NCBI GenBank assembly: GCA_041584755.1
Contig: JBFHDK010000004.1
Span: 1-64,000, forward strand
DNA: 64,000 nucleotides
Origin: HB2-32-21 sp003448675
Lineage (GTDB): Bacteria > Pseudomonadota > Gammaproteobacteria > Pseudomonadales > Porticoccaceae
Direction of reading: 5' to 3'
Below the pieces are notes generated by a model. That model was not told the origin of the DNA. It did no database searches and worked only from the letters and a program-made list of their open reading frames with translations. The position numbers were made by a program, and so were the translations under genes. Positions 51,666 through 61,464 of this stretch are shown here, piece by piece; within the stretch, counting starts at the first letter, position 1; each line of letters starts with the position of its first letter.

Positions 51666-52649
51666 ATGGAAACCAAAGAAATTCTGACACAGGAGGAAAT
51701 CGACGCACTGTTGACCTCGGTTGAGGATAACGGCCCAGCGCCGGCAGATACTTCGCGGAAAGACACGCGGGACATCAAGTTATTTGATTTCACCAACCAG
51801 AATGCGCTGATTAACACGGGTATCCCGGCGCTAAATGTTGCCCATGAACGTTTTGCGCTGGGTTTTGCCGAGAGCATTACCAATGACATTCGCAGTTCTA
51901 GTAGCGTTGAGTTTACAGGCACCCGGGTGATCAGCTTTATCGATTATCTGAATAGCCTTGAACTGCCAACTTATATCAACTTCATTAATCTCAGTCCGAT
52001 GAAAGGGCTGGCAATGGCGGTGATCAATGCAAAACTCATCGGCACGGTAGTCGATCTGTTTTTTGGCGGTGGCGCCAGCGGAGTCGGCGATAATTCCAAG
52101 CGTGATTTCACCCCCTCGGAAGCACGTATTGGCGATCTGCTGATCAAGAACGTCTTTAGCAACCTGCAAAAAGCCTGGCAGTCAATTATTTCACTTAGCC
52201 CTGAACTGATTCGCATCGAGTCGAACCCGGACTTTGCTCACATTCTTAACCCCACCGAACCCCTGATGCTGGCTTCCTTTGAGGTGATGTTCGAGGCGGG
52301 TGGCGGGATGTTTCAACTCGCCATCCCCCACACCATGATTGAGCCGATATACGAACAGCTCGCGGCCTTACCGCAGCTGGATAGACAGGAAATCAAAGGC
52401 ACCTGGGCCTCGATTCTCATGGAGGAGATCAAAGCGGCTTATATCGAAGTATCGAGCGAGCTAGGTCAGGCCGAATTATCGTTCAAGGAAATTCTAAAAC
52501 TCACGCCTGGGGATGTGATACCACTTGATGTCCCGGAAGAGTTGACGCTATTTGCCGAAAGTGTACCTATTTTAAAAGGCACTTTTGGCGACTCGAATGG
52601 AAAAAACGCCCTGAAAATCACTGGTAAAGCCAGCCGACAAAACTCTTAA
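51666..52649 (+). CDS. fliM: Flagellar motor switch protein FliM
   Basis: 327 residues. The N-terminal TQEEIDALLTSVE is the CheY-P docking motif. The middle CheC-like domain contains LSPMKGLAMAVINAKLIGTVVD-type residues, and the C-terminal SpoA domain pairs with FliN in the C-ring. Length is normal. 12 bp after fliL. Confidence 0.97.
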   Translation: METKEILTQEEIDALLTSVEDNGPAPADTSRKDTRDIKLFDFTNQNALINTGIPALNVAHERFALGFAESITNDIRSSSSVEFTGTRVISFIDYLNSLELPTYINFINLSPMKGLAMAVINAKLIGTVVDLFFGGGASGVGDNSKRDFTPSEARIGDLLIKNVFSNLQKAWQSIISLSPELIRIESNPDFAHILNPTEPLMLASFEVMFEAGGGMFQLAIPHTMIEPIYEQLAALPQLDRQEIKGTWASILMEEIKAAYIEVSSELGQAELSFKEILKLTPGDVIPLDVPEELTLFAESVPILKGTFGDSNGKNALKITGKASRQNS

Positions 52650-52663
52650 CGGAAACAAACGAT

Positions 52664-53062
52664 ATGCCCTCAGAAAACAACAACGCAAATCCCAATGAGA
52701 CCAACCCAGCTCAGGGAGGCGGCGAGTTCCAGGCAGGCGAGCTGGAGGCCCAGGTAGCCGCTGCGGCACAGACAAGTGGCTCACCCGGCGCCAGTGAGGC
52801 GGATGTCAATCTGGACGTCATTCTCGATGTGCCGGTGACCATTTCGGTGGAAATTGGTCGATCCCAAATACCTGTGCGAAATCTTCTCCAGTACAACCAT
52901 GGGTCAGTCATTGAACTCGATCGAAAAGTCGGTGAGCCTCTGGATGTACTGGTAAATAACACGCTCATCGCTCACGGTGAAGTGGTCATGGTGGAAGAGC
53001 AGTTCGGCATCCGCCTGACCGATGTAATCAGCCCTTCAGAGCGCGTTAAAAAACTCAAATGA
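52664..53062 (+). CDS. fliN: Flagellar motor switch protein FliN
   Basis: 132 residues: a low-complexity N-terminal third, then a SpoA domain (VNLDVILDVPVTISVEIGRS, LLQYNHGSVIELDRKVGEP). It forms the base of the C-ring and helps dock the export ATPase complex. Its stop overlaps the fliO start by 4 bp. Confidence 0.96.
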   Translation: MPSENNNANPNETNPAQGGGEFQAGELEAQVAAAAQTSGSPGASEADVNLDVILDVPVTISVEIGRSQIPVRNLLQYNHGSVIELDRKVGEPLDVLVNNTLIAHGEVVMVEEQFGIRLTDVISPSERVKKLK

Positions 53063-53475
53063 GGCCTTCTTTCGCTGCGATCCGCATCAGCGGCCTATTG
53101 CCAGGCCTTTGGCTGGCACCAGACCTGGCTGCGCAAGCAACCGCTACCGGTTCGGAAACCGGAGCACTCGACGCGGGCTATTTCGCGCAGTTGCTCGGGG
53201 GCTTGGTGGTCGTATTGGCGGCCATTTTGATATTGGCCTGGGCGCTGAAACGCCTGAACCGCTTGCCAGGTGTAAACCAGAGAAAGATGGAGATTACCGG
53301 CACCCTGTCGCTGGGACAGCGAGAGCGTCTGGTTAGCGTGCGCAGTGGCGAGCTGGAGTTGCTGCTCGGAGTCACTGCCGGAAGTATTTCGACATTGCAT
53401 GTGATTGACGATGCAGCCGGGCAAGCGGCAAAACACAAGACCAGAAGCGGGACTGATGGGGATTCCCTGAAATGA
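53059..53475 (+). CDS. fliO: Flagellar biosynthesis protein FliO
   Basis: 138 residues. A possible signal-like N-terminus, a single strong membrane helix (LLGGLVVVLAAILILAWAL) and a cytosolic tail with LSLGQRERLVSVRSGE. FliO helps assemble the FliP ring of the export gate. Start overlaps fliN stop, and stop overlaps fliP start, each by 4 bp. Confidence 0.9.
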   Translation: MRPSFAAIRISGLLPGLWLAPDLAAQATATGSETGALDAGYFAQLLGGLVVVLAAILILAWALKRLNRLPGVNQRKMEITGTLSLGQRERLVSVRSGELELLLGVTAGSISTLHVIDDAAGQAAKHKTRSGTDGDSLK

Positions 53476-54215
53476 CCCAATCACACTGGTTAATTGCAAT
53501 ATTGATCATGGTGGCTATGCCGACCAGCGCTCAGCAGGGTGTACCGCTGATCACGGTGACGCCTAACGCCGACGGTTCCGAATCCTACAGTCTGGCAATT
53601 CAGATTTTGCTGCTGATGACAGTATTAACACTACTGCCGGCGGCACTTATCGCCATGACCTCTTTTACCCGGGTTCTGGTGGTGTTCGCAATTCTGCGCC
53701 AGGCGCTCGGTACCGCGCAAACGCCGTCGAATCAGATTCTTCTTGGGCTTGCGTTGTTTACCACCGTGTTCATCATGACGCCGGTTTTCGAGCGCGCATA
53801 TACCGAAGGTATCAACCCCTACATTGAGGAAAAACTGGGTTTCAGGGATGCGGCGAGGCAGGCGATTCTTCCCTTTCGTGAATTTATGCTAAATCAGGTT
53901 CGGGATGCCGACCTGAACATGTTTATTGAAATGTCGGGACAGCAAGATGATATTGACACCCCCGCCGATGTACCTCTGAAGGTGCTGCTCCCCGCATTTG
54001 TTGTCAGTGAATTAAAAACAGCTTTTCAAATCGGGTTTTTGATTTTTATTCCCTTTTTAATCATCGACCTGGTGGTGGCCAGCGTCCTGATGTCCATGGG
54101 CATGATGATGCTGTCGCCCATCCTGATTTCACTGCCCTTCAAAATCATGTTGTTTGTGTTGATCGACGGCTGGTCATTGATCGTCAGTACACTGGTGTCC
54201 GGGTTTTATATATGA
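53472..54215 (+). CDS. fliP: Flagellar export gate protein FliP
   Basis: 247 residues. A cleavable signal peptide (ending near TSA) precedes four membrane helices. Family marks: MTSFTRVLVVFAILRQALGT, TPSNQILLGLALF, and MGMMMLSPILISLPFKIMLF. FliP5-FliQ4-FliR1 form the export gate. Length and order normal. Confidence 0.97.
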   Translation: MTQSHWLIAILIMVAMPTSAQQGVPLITVTPNADGSESYSLAIQILLLMTVLTLLPAALIAMTSFTRVLVVFAILRQALGTAQTPSNQILLGLALFTTVFIMTPVFERAYTEGINPYIEEKLGFRDAARQAILPFREFMLNQVRDADLNMFIEMSGQQDDIDTPADVPLKVLLPAFVVSELKTAFQIGFLIFIPFLIIDLVVASVLMSMGMMMLSPILISLPFKIMLFVLIDGWSLIVSTLVSGFYI

Positions 54216-54233
54216 ATAAACGGGAGTCCGCAC

Positions 54234-54503
54234 ATGTCACCTGAATCGGTTATGGATATTGGCCGGCAGGCCATGTATGTCACCGTTCTGCTTGCCGCGC
54301 CTTTACTGGTTTCGGCGCTTATCGCGGGGCTTTTGATCGGTATCTTCCAGGCTGCCACCCAGATTCAGGAAATGACGCTCAGCTTTATTCCTAAGCTGCT
54401 GGTAATTGCCCTTGCCCTGGTCGCCGCGGGCCCGTGGATGCTGGGCGTGGTTCTGGATTTCACACTAACGCTTTACGCTGAAATCCCAGCGTTGGTCGGT
54501 TAG
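54234..54503 (+). CDS. fliQ: Flagellar export gate protein FliQ
   Basis: 89 residues, two membrane helices, with AAPLLVSALIAGLLIGIFQA and ATQIQEMTLSFIPKLL, the hallmark of FliQ. GGGAG lies about 8 nt before the ATG. 18 bp after fliP. Confidence 0.96.
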   Translation: MSPESVMDIGRQAMYVTVLLAAPLLVSALIAGLLIGIFQAATQIQEMTLSFIPKLLVIALALVAAGPWMLGVVLDFTLTLYAEIPALVG

Positions 54504-54513
54504 GGAGCTTGGC

Positions 54514-55284
54514 TTGGAAATCACCGACAACGATATCGCACACTGGGTGGGTACTCTGATGTGGCCTTTTATACGTATCGGTAGTTTTCTACTTGTGGTG
54601 CCGGTTTTCGGAGCTCCTTCGGTGACGCGCCGGGTCAGAATTGTGCTCGCCATGGCTGTGGCCCTGCTTATTCTGCCAGTGCTGCCACAAGGCCCGTCGG
54701 TAGCTCCTTTCTCCCCTGGTGGGTTACTGATCACCGCACAGCAGGTATTGCTGGGCGTTGCGATGGGGCTGGTTTTCCAGCTGGCCTTCGCTACCGTCGT
54801 TATTGCGGGACAGAACATCGCCATGACCATGGGCCTTGGCTTTGCTTCGGCGATTGATCCGCAAAATGGTATTCAGGTACCGATGGTCAGCCAGTTTTAT
54901 TTGATACTGGCCACGTTATTGTTTTTAAGTCTTGACGGACACCTGCTTTTACTGGAGCTGGTGCGCGAAAGTTTTCTGGTATTTCCCGTGGGCACGAGCT
55001 GGCCCCTTGAGCTCCCCTGGACCCTGGTTATGTGGGGGTCAACCATGTTCGCCAGCGGTCTGCTGATTGCACTGCCGGCACTCGCTGCCTTGCTACTTAT
55101 CAATCTCTCTTTTGGTGTCATGACCCGAGCCGCCCCGCAATTGAATATTTTCGTGGTCGGCTTTCCTATTTCACTGATAGCGGGCTTCCTGTTGATTTAT
55201 TTCACCTTGCCCGCCTTTTACAGCCAAATGAGCCAGGCATTTGACCAGGCGTTTTCTTTGGCCAGGACAATGCTGAGCCCCTAA
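54514..55284 (+). CDS. fliR: Flagellar export gate protein FliR
   Basis: 256 residues with about six membrane helices (PFIRIGSFLLVVPVFG, then AQQVLLGVAMGLVFQLAF). The start is a TTG at 54514 with AGGGAGC upstream. It is the single-copy part of the export gate. The stop abuts the flhB ATG. Confidence 0.95.
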   Translation: MEITDNDIAHWVGTLMWPFIRIGSFLLVVPVFGAPSVTRRVRIVLAMAVALLILPVLPQGPSVAPFSPGGLLITAQQVLLGVAMGLVFQLAFATVVIAGQNIAMTMGLGFASAIDPQNGIQVPMVSQFYLILATLLFLSLDGHLLLLELVRESFLVFPVGTSWPLELPWTLVMWGSTMFASGLLIALPALAALLLINLSFGVMTRAAPQLNIFVVGFPISLIAGFLLIYFTLPAFYSQMSQAFDQAFSLARTMLSP

Positions 55285-56424
55285 ATGGCAGAACACGAGA
55301 GCGGGCAGGAACGCACCGAACAGCCAACGCCCAAGCGTCAACAGGATGCGCGAAAAAAGGGCCAGGTTCCAAGATCGAAGGAACTGGGTACATTTCTAAC
55401 CCTGTTGGCGGGCGCTGGCGGCCTGATTTTCTTCGGCGCTCATCTGATTGCCGGGTTAACAGATATCTTTAAAACCATGCTGGTTATGGAACCGGCTAAA
55501 GACATAAGTCCCCTGTCCCTGAGCGTGACACTAGGCCAGGCCCTGGGTCAGGCTTTGTGGTTGTTAATTCCCTTGTTTATCGTCCTTACCCTGAGCGCTT
55601 TTGCCGGCCCGCTGGCACTTGGCGGCTGGAATTTTAGCGCTTCCGCAATGGCTTTTAAGCTGGAAAAAGTTGATCCACTCAAAGGCATCAAGAGGATTTT
55701 CTCTGCCAAATCCCTGATGGAACTGATCAAGACAATCGCCAAATTCGCATTGGTCGCCATCATCGCCACGCTGGTTATCTGGTTTACGTTTGACCAACTG
55801 CTGAGCCTGGGACACAGCCATGTGAACGCCTCCCTGGCTCGTCTAGGCGACATAATCGCCACCGCCATGCTCAGTCTTTGTCTGGCTTTATTGCTGATTG
55901 CCGGGATGGATGTGCCATTCCAGTTGTGGGACCACAGCCGGCAAATGCGCATGACACGTCAGGAGGTCAAGGACGAATTGAAGGAAACCGAGGGTCGGCC
56001 CGAGGTTAAAAGCCGAATTCGTGAGTTGCAGCGGGAACGCTCACAGCAACGCATGTTTGAAGAGCTACCGACTGCCACCGTTGTTATCACCAACCCCACC
56101 CACTTTGCGGTGGCGCTACGCTATGACAATGACGGTTCCCAGGCGCCAGTACTGATCGCCAAGGGTCGCGGTCTGGTCGCGGCTCGCATCCGTGAGGTGG
56201 CAAGCGAGCACAACATCACCATCTTTTCCGCGCCGACCCTGGCGCGAGCTATTTACGCCAACACCGAGCTCGGACAGGAAATTCCCGATCAACTCTACCT
56301 GGCGGTTGCTCAGGTGCTGGCTTATGTGTACCAGCTGGAGCAATCATTCAAACCCAACCAGCAGCGTCCCACGCCACCCAGAAATCTGCCGGTACCTGAA
56401 GATATGATCAGAGACTTTGCTTGA
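55285..56424 (+). CDS. flhB: Flagellar export switch protein FlhB
   Basis: 379 residues. A charged N-terminus (SGQERTEQPTPKRQQDARKK), four membrane helices and a cytosolic domain whose autocleavage motif NPTH is intact in VITNPTHFAVALRY (about residue 270). It controls the switch from rod/hook to filament export. The tail is proline-rich. The stop shares a base with the flhA start. Confidence 0.97.
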   Translation: MAEHESGQERTEQPTPKRQQDARKKGQVPRSKELGTFLTLLAGAGGLIFFGAHLIAGLTDIFKTMLVMEPAKDISPLSLSVTLGQALGQALWLLIPLFIVLTLSAFAGPLALGGWNFSASAMAFKLEKVDPLKGIKRIFSAKSLMELIKTIAKFALVAIIATLVIWFTFDQLLSLGHSHVNASLARLGDIIATAMLSLCLALLLIAGMDVPFQLWDHSRQMRMTRQEVKDELKETEGRPEVKSRIRELQRERSQQRMFEELPTATVVITNPTHFAVALRYDNDGSQAPVLIAKGRGLVAARIREVASEHNITIFSAPTLARAIYANTELGQEIPDQLYLAVAQVLAYVYQLEQSFKPNQQRPTPPRNLPVPEDMIRDFA

Positions 56425-58538
56425 TGGCCACGGCGAATACCACCAACAATCACCCAGGAGGCATGCTGGCCCCAGGCGGGTCATTGCCAGGCATTATGGC
56501 CGGCGCCGGCACGCCGATTCTGGTGGTCACTATCCTGTCGATGGTCATCCTGCCGCTGCCGCCGTTGGCGCTTGATGTACTGTTTACCTTTAACATTTCT
56601 CTGTCGCTGATTGTCCTGCTAGCCGTGGTCTACACACGGCGCCCCCTGGAGTTTGCGGTTTTCCCAACGGTGCTACTGATCGCCACCTTGTTACGGTTGG
56701 CGCTCAATATCGCTTCCACGCGGGTAGTATTGCTCAACGGCCACGAGGGCACCGATGCCGCGGGCAAGGTAATCCAGGCCTTTGGCGATTTCGTGGTGGG
56801 CGGTAACTACACTGTAGGGCTGGTGGTTTTTACCATCCTGGTGATTATCAACTTTGTGGTGGTCACCAAGGGTGGTGGCCGTATCTCCGAAGTGTCGGCC
56901 CGCTTTACCCTGGACGCCATGCCCGGCAAACAAATGGCCATCGACGCCGACTTGAACGCTGGTCAGATTACTCAGGAAGAAGCCCACCAAAGACGCGTGG
57001 AAATCGCCAGTGAAGCCGACTTCTACGGTTCAATGGACGGCGCCAGTAAGTTTGTTCGAGGCGACGCGGTCGCTGGTATTCTCATTTTGGTTATTAACAT
57101 CGTCGGCGGCATGGCTGTCGGCATGCTCCAGCACGACCTATCCGCCGCCCAATCAGCACACAATTACGTCTTGCTCACCATCGGTGATGGACTGGTCGCC
57201 CAGATTCCTTCACTGCTGCTATCCACGGCCGCCGCGATTATCGTCACCCGGGTATCCGACGCCCAGGACGTCGGTCAACAGGTGGCGGCACAGGTTTTCA
57301 ATAACCCCAAAACCCTGATGATCACCGGCGGGGTACTGGCCCTCCTCGGCATGGTTCCGGGCATGCCGAACCTGGTATTTCTCACCCTTGCCGGCTTGTT
57401 GGCGGCAACGGGTTACGCACTGTCCCAGGAAAAAGGGGCGCCGGCGGAAGAACTCGCACCGGAGCCACCAACAGTACCGGACGCGAACCCGGAATTGAGC
57501 TGGGACGATGTCCTCCCGGTAGACGTAACCGGGCTGGAAGTCGGATATCGCTTAATCGCTTTGGTGGACAAGGACCAGGGCGGGGAACTATTGGCAAGGG
57601 TCAAGGGCGTCCGAAAAAAGCTGTCCCAGGATCTGGGCTTTTTGATGCAGCCCGTTCATATCCGGGATAACCTGGATCTGGCCCCCAACGCCTACCGTAT
57701 TACCCTCCTGGATGTGCCCATTGGCGAGGCGGAGGTCTATCCCGGTAAGGAACTGGCCATTAACCCCGGTCAAGTGTTCGGCAGTCTACAGGGTATTGAA
57801 ACGAATGATCCCGCCTTCGGCCTGCAGGCCGTTTGGATTGAGCCCAGCCAGAAAGATGAAGCACAGGCGATCGGCTATACGGTAGTGGACTGCGCCACGG
57901 TGATTGCCACCCATCTGAGTGAGCTGCTTAAGCGACACGCACATAGCCTGCTGGGTCATGACGAAGCACAGAAACTGCTGGACCAACTGGCGCAGTCGTC
58001 TCCCAAGCTGGTCGAACAGCTGGTGCCGGACACTCTGTCACTGAGTATCGTGCTTAAAGTGTTACAGAATCTTCTTCGGGAAGGGATTCCGGTCAGGGAT
58101 ATGCGCACCATCGCCGAAACACTGGCCGACCAGGGTATTAAAACCCAGGATGCAGAGTTGCTAACTGCTCAGGTCAGGATTGCCCTAAACCGGACTATCT
58201 ATCAAAAAATCAACGGCATGGCTAACGAACTGGAAGTCATGACCCTGGAACCGGATCTGGAAAAAATCCTCCAGGACGTTCTGCAGGGAGGCAAGGGCGG
58301 TGGACTGGAACCCGGTCTGGCCGACCGCCTGTTAAAGCAAACCGCCGAATATGCCCGGCAGCAGAATGCGCAGGACAAAACACCAGTCCTGCTTGTGCCA
58401 TCGACGCTACGTACCTGGCTGGCCAGACTGGCACGCGGCGCCAACCCCGACTTGCAAGTACTCGCTTACGAGGAAATCCCTCTGGATAAAACCGTTCGGG
58501 TCAACCACAGCGCAGGCCAACAGAGGACCTTGACGTGA
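56424..58538 (+). CDS. flhA: Flagellar export protein FlhA
   Basis: 704 residues. An eight-helix membrane part with the FHIPEP region (GDFVVGGNYTVGLVVFTILV and the cytosolic loop RISEVSARFTLDAMPGKQMA), then a large cytosolic domain that docks chaperone-cargo complexes. I use the ATG at 56424 rather than the TTG one codon earlier, because it forms TGATG with flhB. It is the last gene of the fliL run before a 91-bp gap. Confidence 0.97.
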   Translation: MATANTTNNHPGGMLAPGGSLPGIMAGAGTPILVVTILSMVILPLPPLALDVLFTFNISLSLIVLLAVVYTRRPLEFAVFPTVLLIATLLRLALNIASTRVVLLNGHEGTDAAGKVIQAFGDFVVGGNYTVGLVVFTILVIINFVVVTKGGGRISEVSARFTLDAMPGKQMAIDADLNAGQITQEEAHQRRVEIASEADFYGSMDGASKFVRGDAVAGILILVINIVGGMAVGMLQHDLSAAQSAHNYVLLTIGDGLVAQIPSLLLSTAAAIIVTRVSDAQDVGQQVAAQVFNNPKTLMITGGVLALLGMVPGMPNLVFLTLAGLLAATGYALSQEKGAPAEELAPEPPTVPDANPELSWDDVLPVDVTGLEVGYRLIALVDKDQGGELLARVKGVRKKLSQDLGFLMQPVHIRDNLDLAPNAYRITLLDVPIGEAEVYPGKELAINPGQVFGSLQGIETNDPAFGLQAVWIEPSQKDEAQAIGYTVVDCATVIATHLSELLKRHAHSLLGHDEAQKLLDQLAQSSPKLVEQLVPDTLSLSIVLKVLQNLLREGIPVRDMRTIAETLADQGIKTQDAELLTAQVRIALNRTIYQKINGMANELEVMTLEPDLEKILQDVLQGGKGGGLEPGLADRLLKQTAEYARQQNAQDKTPVLLVPSTLRTWLARLARGANPDLQVLAYEEIPLDKTVRVNHSAGQQRTLT

Positions 58539-58629
58539 CTCGCACGCGATCCGATTTTTCAGCGCCAGTCCGTCGTATTCGCTCGTTGTTAATGACGCCT
58601 CTTTCACCAAGCACCATGAGACCATCACT

Positions 58630-59862
58630 ATGAAAATAAAACGCTTCTCCGGCACTGATATGAAATCCGCCATAAACAGCGTCAGGGAGTACTGGGGGTC
58701 TGATGCCGTCATCCTGTCGAGCAAACGATTCGATGATCACGTTGAAATCACCGCCGCAGCCGACTTCGACGCCGAACTGGTGGAACAAATGGACACCGCT
58801 GGCGCGGTCGACACACCGGCAGCCAGCACGGGCGCGCAAACCAAAGTACAATCAGGCCAACACTCGACCGCTGTTGCTGACCCCATAAGCAAGGCAACAC
58901 AAACCTTAACAACGGCACCGGCGGAAGAACGCGTTGTTCTGGACAAGATGCACAGGGAGCTGCTCATTCTGAAAGGGCTGCTCGAGGGTGAACTCTCACA
59001 ACTGGCCTGGCGGGAAATGGGTAATCAAAATCCTATGCGGGCCAAGCTCGTGCGGCGCCTGGTCGGACTGGGCCTGAATCATCAATTTGCCACGGACCTG
59101 GCCTCTGGTATCGAGGTCGAAGACAACCTGTCCGTCAACTGGAGAAAAGCGCTGGCAAAGCTTGCCCTGATGATACGGACCCCAGACCATAATATCCTCG
59201 AAACCGGCGGCACGGTTGCTGTTGTCGGCGCCACGGGCGTGGGCAAAACCACAAGCGTGGCAAAGCTCGCCGGCCTGTTTGCCCTGAAACACGGCCGCGA
59301 TTCCGTCGGTCTGGTGACTACTGACTGTTTTCGCGTGGGTGGCCATGAGCAACTGACAACTTTCGCCCGGATTCTCGGCGTTCCCGTATCTCTGGCGACA
59401 AACCGGGAAGAGCTGAGCAACGCGCTGGCGAAGCTTTCCAACCGAAAATTGATTCTTATCGACACTGCTGGCATGAGCCAGCGTGACATAGGCCTTTCCG
59501 AACAATTCAATACGCTTAACGGCGCCGGCCATGACATCCAGGTCTACCTCACCTTGTCATCAGTCGCTCAGAAAGAGATTACCGACGAAGTAATAGCAGT
59601 CTTTAACAAGCTGAAACCTACCGGCTCCATCATCACCAAGGTGGATGAAGCCGTGAGTCTGGGTGGAACGTTGAGCGCTCACATCCAACACTGCCTGCCC
59701 GTTATGTTTTATAGTGAAGGTCAGCGTATTCCCGAGGATTTAAGTATTGCCAAGCCCGTTGAATTAGTTAAAGTCGCTCACTATTTGATGGAAAAAACGG
59801 GCTGGCAACAAAGTGAGCTGCAACGGCAAAACCCCAGCCCAATAAATGCCTATGCACATTAA
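58630..59862 (+). CDS. flhF: Flagellar GTPase FlhF
   Basis: 410 residues. SRP-family GTPase that sets the polar position of the flagellum. N-terminal basic part KIKRFSGTDMKSAINSVRE, a variable linker, and the NG domain with GATGVGKTTSVAKLAG and DTAGMSQRD, plus TKVDEAVSLGG. Works with FlhG. The 91 bp upstream have no clear sigma-54 or sigma-28 site. Confidence 0.96.
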   Translation: MKIKRFSGTDMKSAINSVREYWGSDAVILSSKRFDDHVEITAAADFDAELVEQMDTAGAVDTPAASTGAQTKVQSGQHSTAVADPISKATQTLTTAPAEERVVLDKMHRELLILKGLLEGELSQLAWREMGNQNPMRAKLVRRLVGLGLNHQFATDLASGIEVEDNLSVNWRKALAKLALMIRTPDHNILETGGTVAVVGATGVGKTTSVAKLAGLFALKHGRDSVGLVTTDCFRVGGHEQLTTFARILGVPVSLATNREELSNALAKLSNRKLILIDTAGMSQRDIGLSEQFNTLNGAGHDIQVYLTLSSVAQKEITDEVIAVFNKLKPTGSIITKVDEAVSLGGTLSAHIQHCLPVMFYSEGQRIPEDLSIAKPVELVKVAHYLMEKTGWQQSELQRQNPSPINAYAH

Positions 59863-59890
59863 TGCGGCACCTAACGACAAGAGCGACAAC

Positions 59891-60724
59891 ATGAATCTAA
59901 TGACCAAGCCACCTGTCCGCGTTATGGCTGTCACCAGCGGAAAAGGCGGTGTTGGAAAAACCAATATCTCGGTAAATCTCGCCGCCGCTTTTGCCCTCCA
60001 GGGCAAGCAGGTTTTGTTAATGGATGCGGACCTTGGCCTGGCGAACATCGACATCCTGCTGGGCCTGCAACCACAATTCGATCTGCGTCACGTCATTTCC
60101 GGTGAAAAAACCCTTGAGGAGATTATTGTTGATGGCCCACTCGGCGTGAAGGTGATACCTGCTTCCTCGGGTATCGCACACATGGCCGAGTTGTCATCCG
60201 CTGAACATGCCGGTCTGGTTCGAGCATTTTCCGATCTGCCACTGGCGGCGGATATTATGATAGTTGATACCGCTGCTGGCATTGCCGACGGTGTCATCAC
60301 TTTTTGCAAGGCCTGCCAGGAAGTGCTGGTGACCGTTTGTGATGAACCAGCGTCAATCACCGACGCCTACGCTTTAATTAAACTTTTGTCAAAAGATCAT
60401 GGCGCCAAGCGGGTTCAGATTATTGCCAACATGGTTCGTTCCGACGCCCACGGGGAGGATCTTTATAACAAGATCAGGCGCGTAACCGACCGGTTTCTCG
60501 ACGTTCAAGTGGACTATCTAGGCGCGGTGCCACTGGATGAATATGTCAGGAAAGCCGTGCAGCAGCAAAAACCCGTGATATCCAGCTATCCAAGAAGTCC
60601 CGCGTCCGTGGCGATCACCAAGATAGCGAACAAAATAAATACATGGAGAATCCCCGAAGGTATCAGCGGTAATCTGGAATTTTTCGTCGAGCGCTTGCTC
60701 CCCAAAGAAACACCCACCCACTGA
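59891..60724 (+). CDS. flhG: MinD-like flagellar number regulator FlhG (FleN)
   Basis: 277 residues from the ATG at 59891 (AAGAG about 8 nt upstream). A longer start at 59846 overlapping flhF is possible. Deviant Walker A SGKGGVGKTNISVNLA, then MDADLGLANIDILLGL and DTAAGIADGV. FlhG antagonises FlhF and the master activator FleQ so that only one flagellum is built. Intact nucleotide site contrasts with the ParA-like protein at 63060. Confidence 0.95.
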   Translation: MNLMTKPPVRVMAVTSGKGGVGKTNISVNLAAAFALQGKQVLLMDADLGLANIDILLGLQPQFDLRHVISGEKTLEEIIVDGPLGVKVIPASSGIAHMAELSSAEHAGLVRAFSDLPLAADIMIVDTAAGIADGVITFCKACQEVLVTVCDEPASITDAYALIKLLSKDHGAKRVQIIANMVRSDAHGEDLYNKIRRVTDRFLDVQVDYLGAVPLDEYVRKAVQQQKPVISSYPRSPASVAITKIANKINTWRIPEGISGNLEFFVERLLPKETPTH

Positions 60725-60726
60725 AT

Positions 60727-61446
60727 ATGAAGCGTACCAGCACATACGCGGAGAACATCCCCGACAGCCCGGATCAGCTGGTCGACGACTTTCTTTATCT
60801 GGTCAAAAAAATTGCCTTCCATGTGGCTGCACGACTCCCGGCTAACATAGAGGTGGACGATCTGATTCAGGTAGGTTTGATTGGTCTGCTCGATGCCGCT
60901 AATAACTACTCACCGACCCAGGGCGCGAGCTTTGAAACCTACGCCAGTTTGCGTATCCGGGGGTCCATCATTGACGAATTGAGGCGCAATGACTGGATTC
61001 CCCGCTCCGTTCAACAGAAATCCCGCCAGCTAGCCAAGGCCACCCAGGAACTCGAGGGAGCTTTGAAACGCGCGCCCTCGGACGCGGAAATAGCCGAACA
61101 TATGTCCCTGGATATTAATGCCTACCATCAGATGTTACGCGATACTGCTATTGGCCGTGTTACACCAGTCGACGCCCAGGAGCTACACACCGAGGATCAA
61201 AACCCCCAGAAGAATCATGAAAATAAAGGCCTGATTCTCGACATCATAGCCGGAATCGAGCAACTTCCGGAAAGGGAAAAGCTGGTGATGTCACTCTACT
61301 ACGAGCAAGAGCTCAACCTGAAAGAGATAGGCCTGGTGCTCGGGGTTAGTGAGTCGCGAGTAAGCCAGATCCATAGTCAGGCCATTGCCCGACTGCGCAG
61401 CCAGTTGCAGCCCTGGCTTGGCACTACCGAAACCCCACAGGATTAA
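60727..61446 (+). CDS. fliA: Flagellar sigma factor 28 (FliA)
   Basis: 239 residues. Region 2 has VEVDDLIQVGLIGLLDA-like sequence and ASFETYASLRIRGSIIDELR; region 4 ends LGVSESRVSQIHSQAI. It transcribes late flagellar and chemotaxis genes from TAAA-N15-GCCGATAA-type promoters, one of which is at the window's right end. Starts 2 bp after flhG. Confidence 0.97.
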   Translation: MKRTSTYAENIPDSPDQLVDDFLYLVKKIAFHVAARLPANIEVDDLIQVGLIGLLDAANNYSPTQGASFETYASLRIRGSIIDELRRNDWIPRSVQQKSRQLAKATQELEGALKRAPSDAEIAEHMSLDINAYHQMLRDTAIGRVTPVDAQELHTEDQNPQKNHENKGLILDIIAGIEQLPEREKLVMSLYYEQELNLKEIGLVLGVSESRVSQIHSQAIARLRSQLQPWLGTTETPQD

Positions 61447-61464
61447 TACCGGATCCTGAGACGT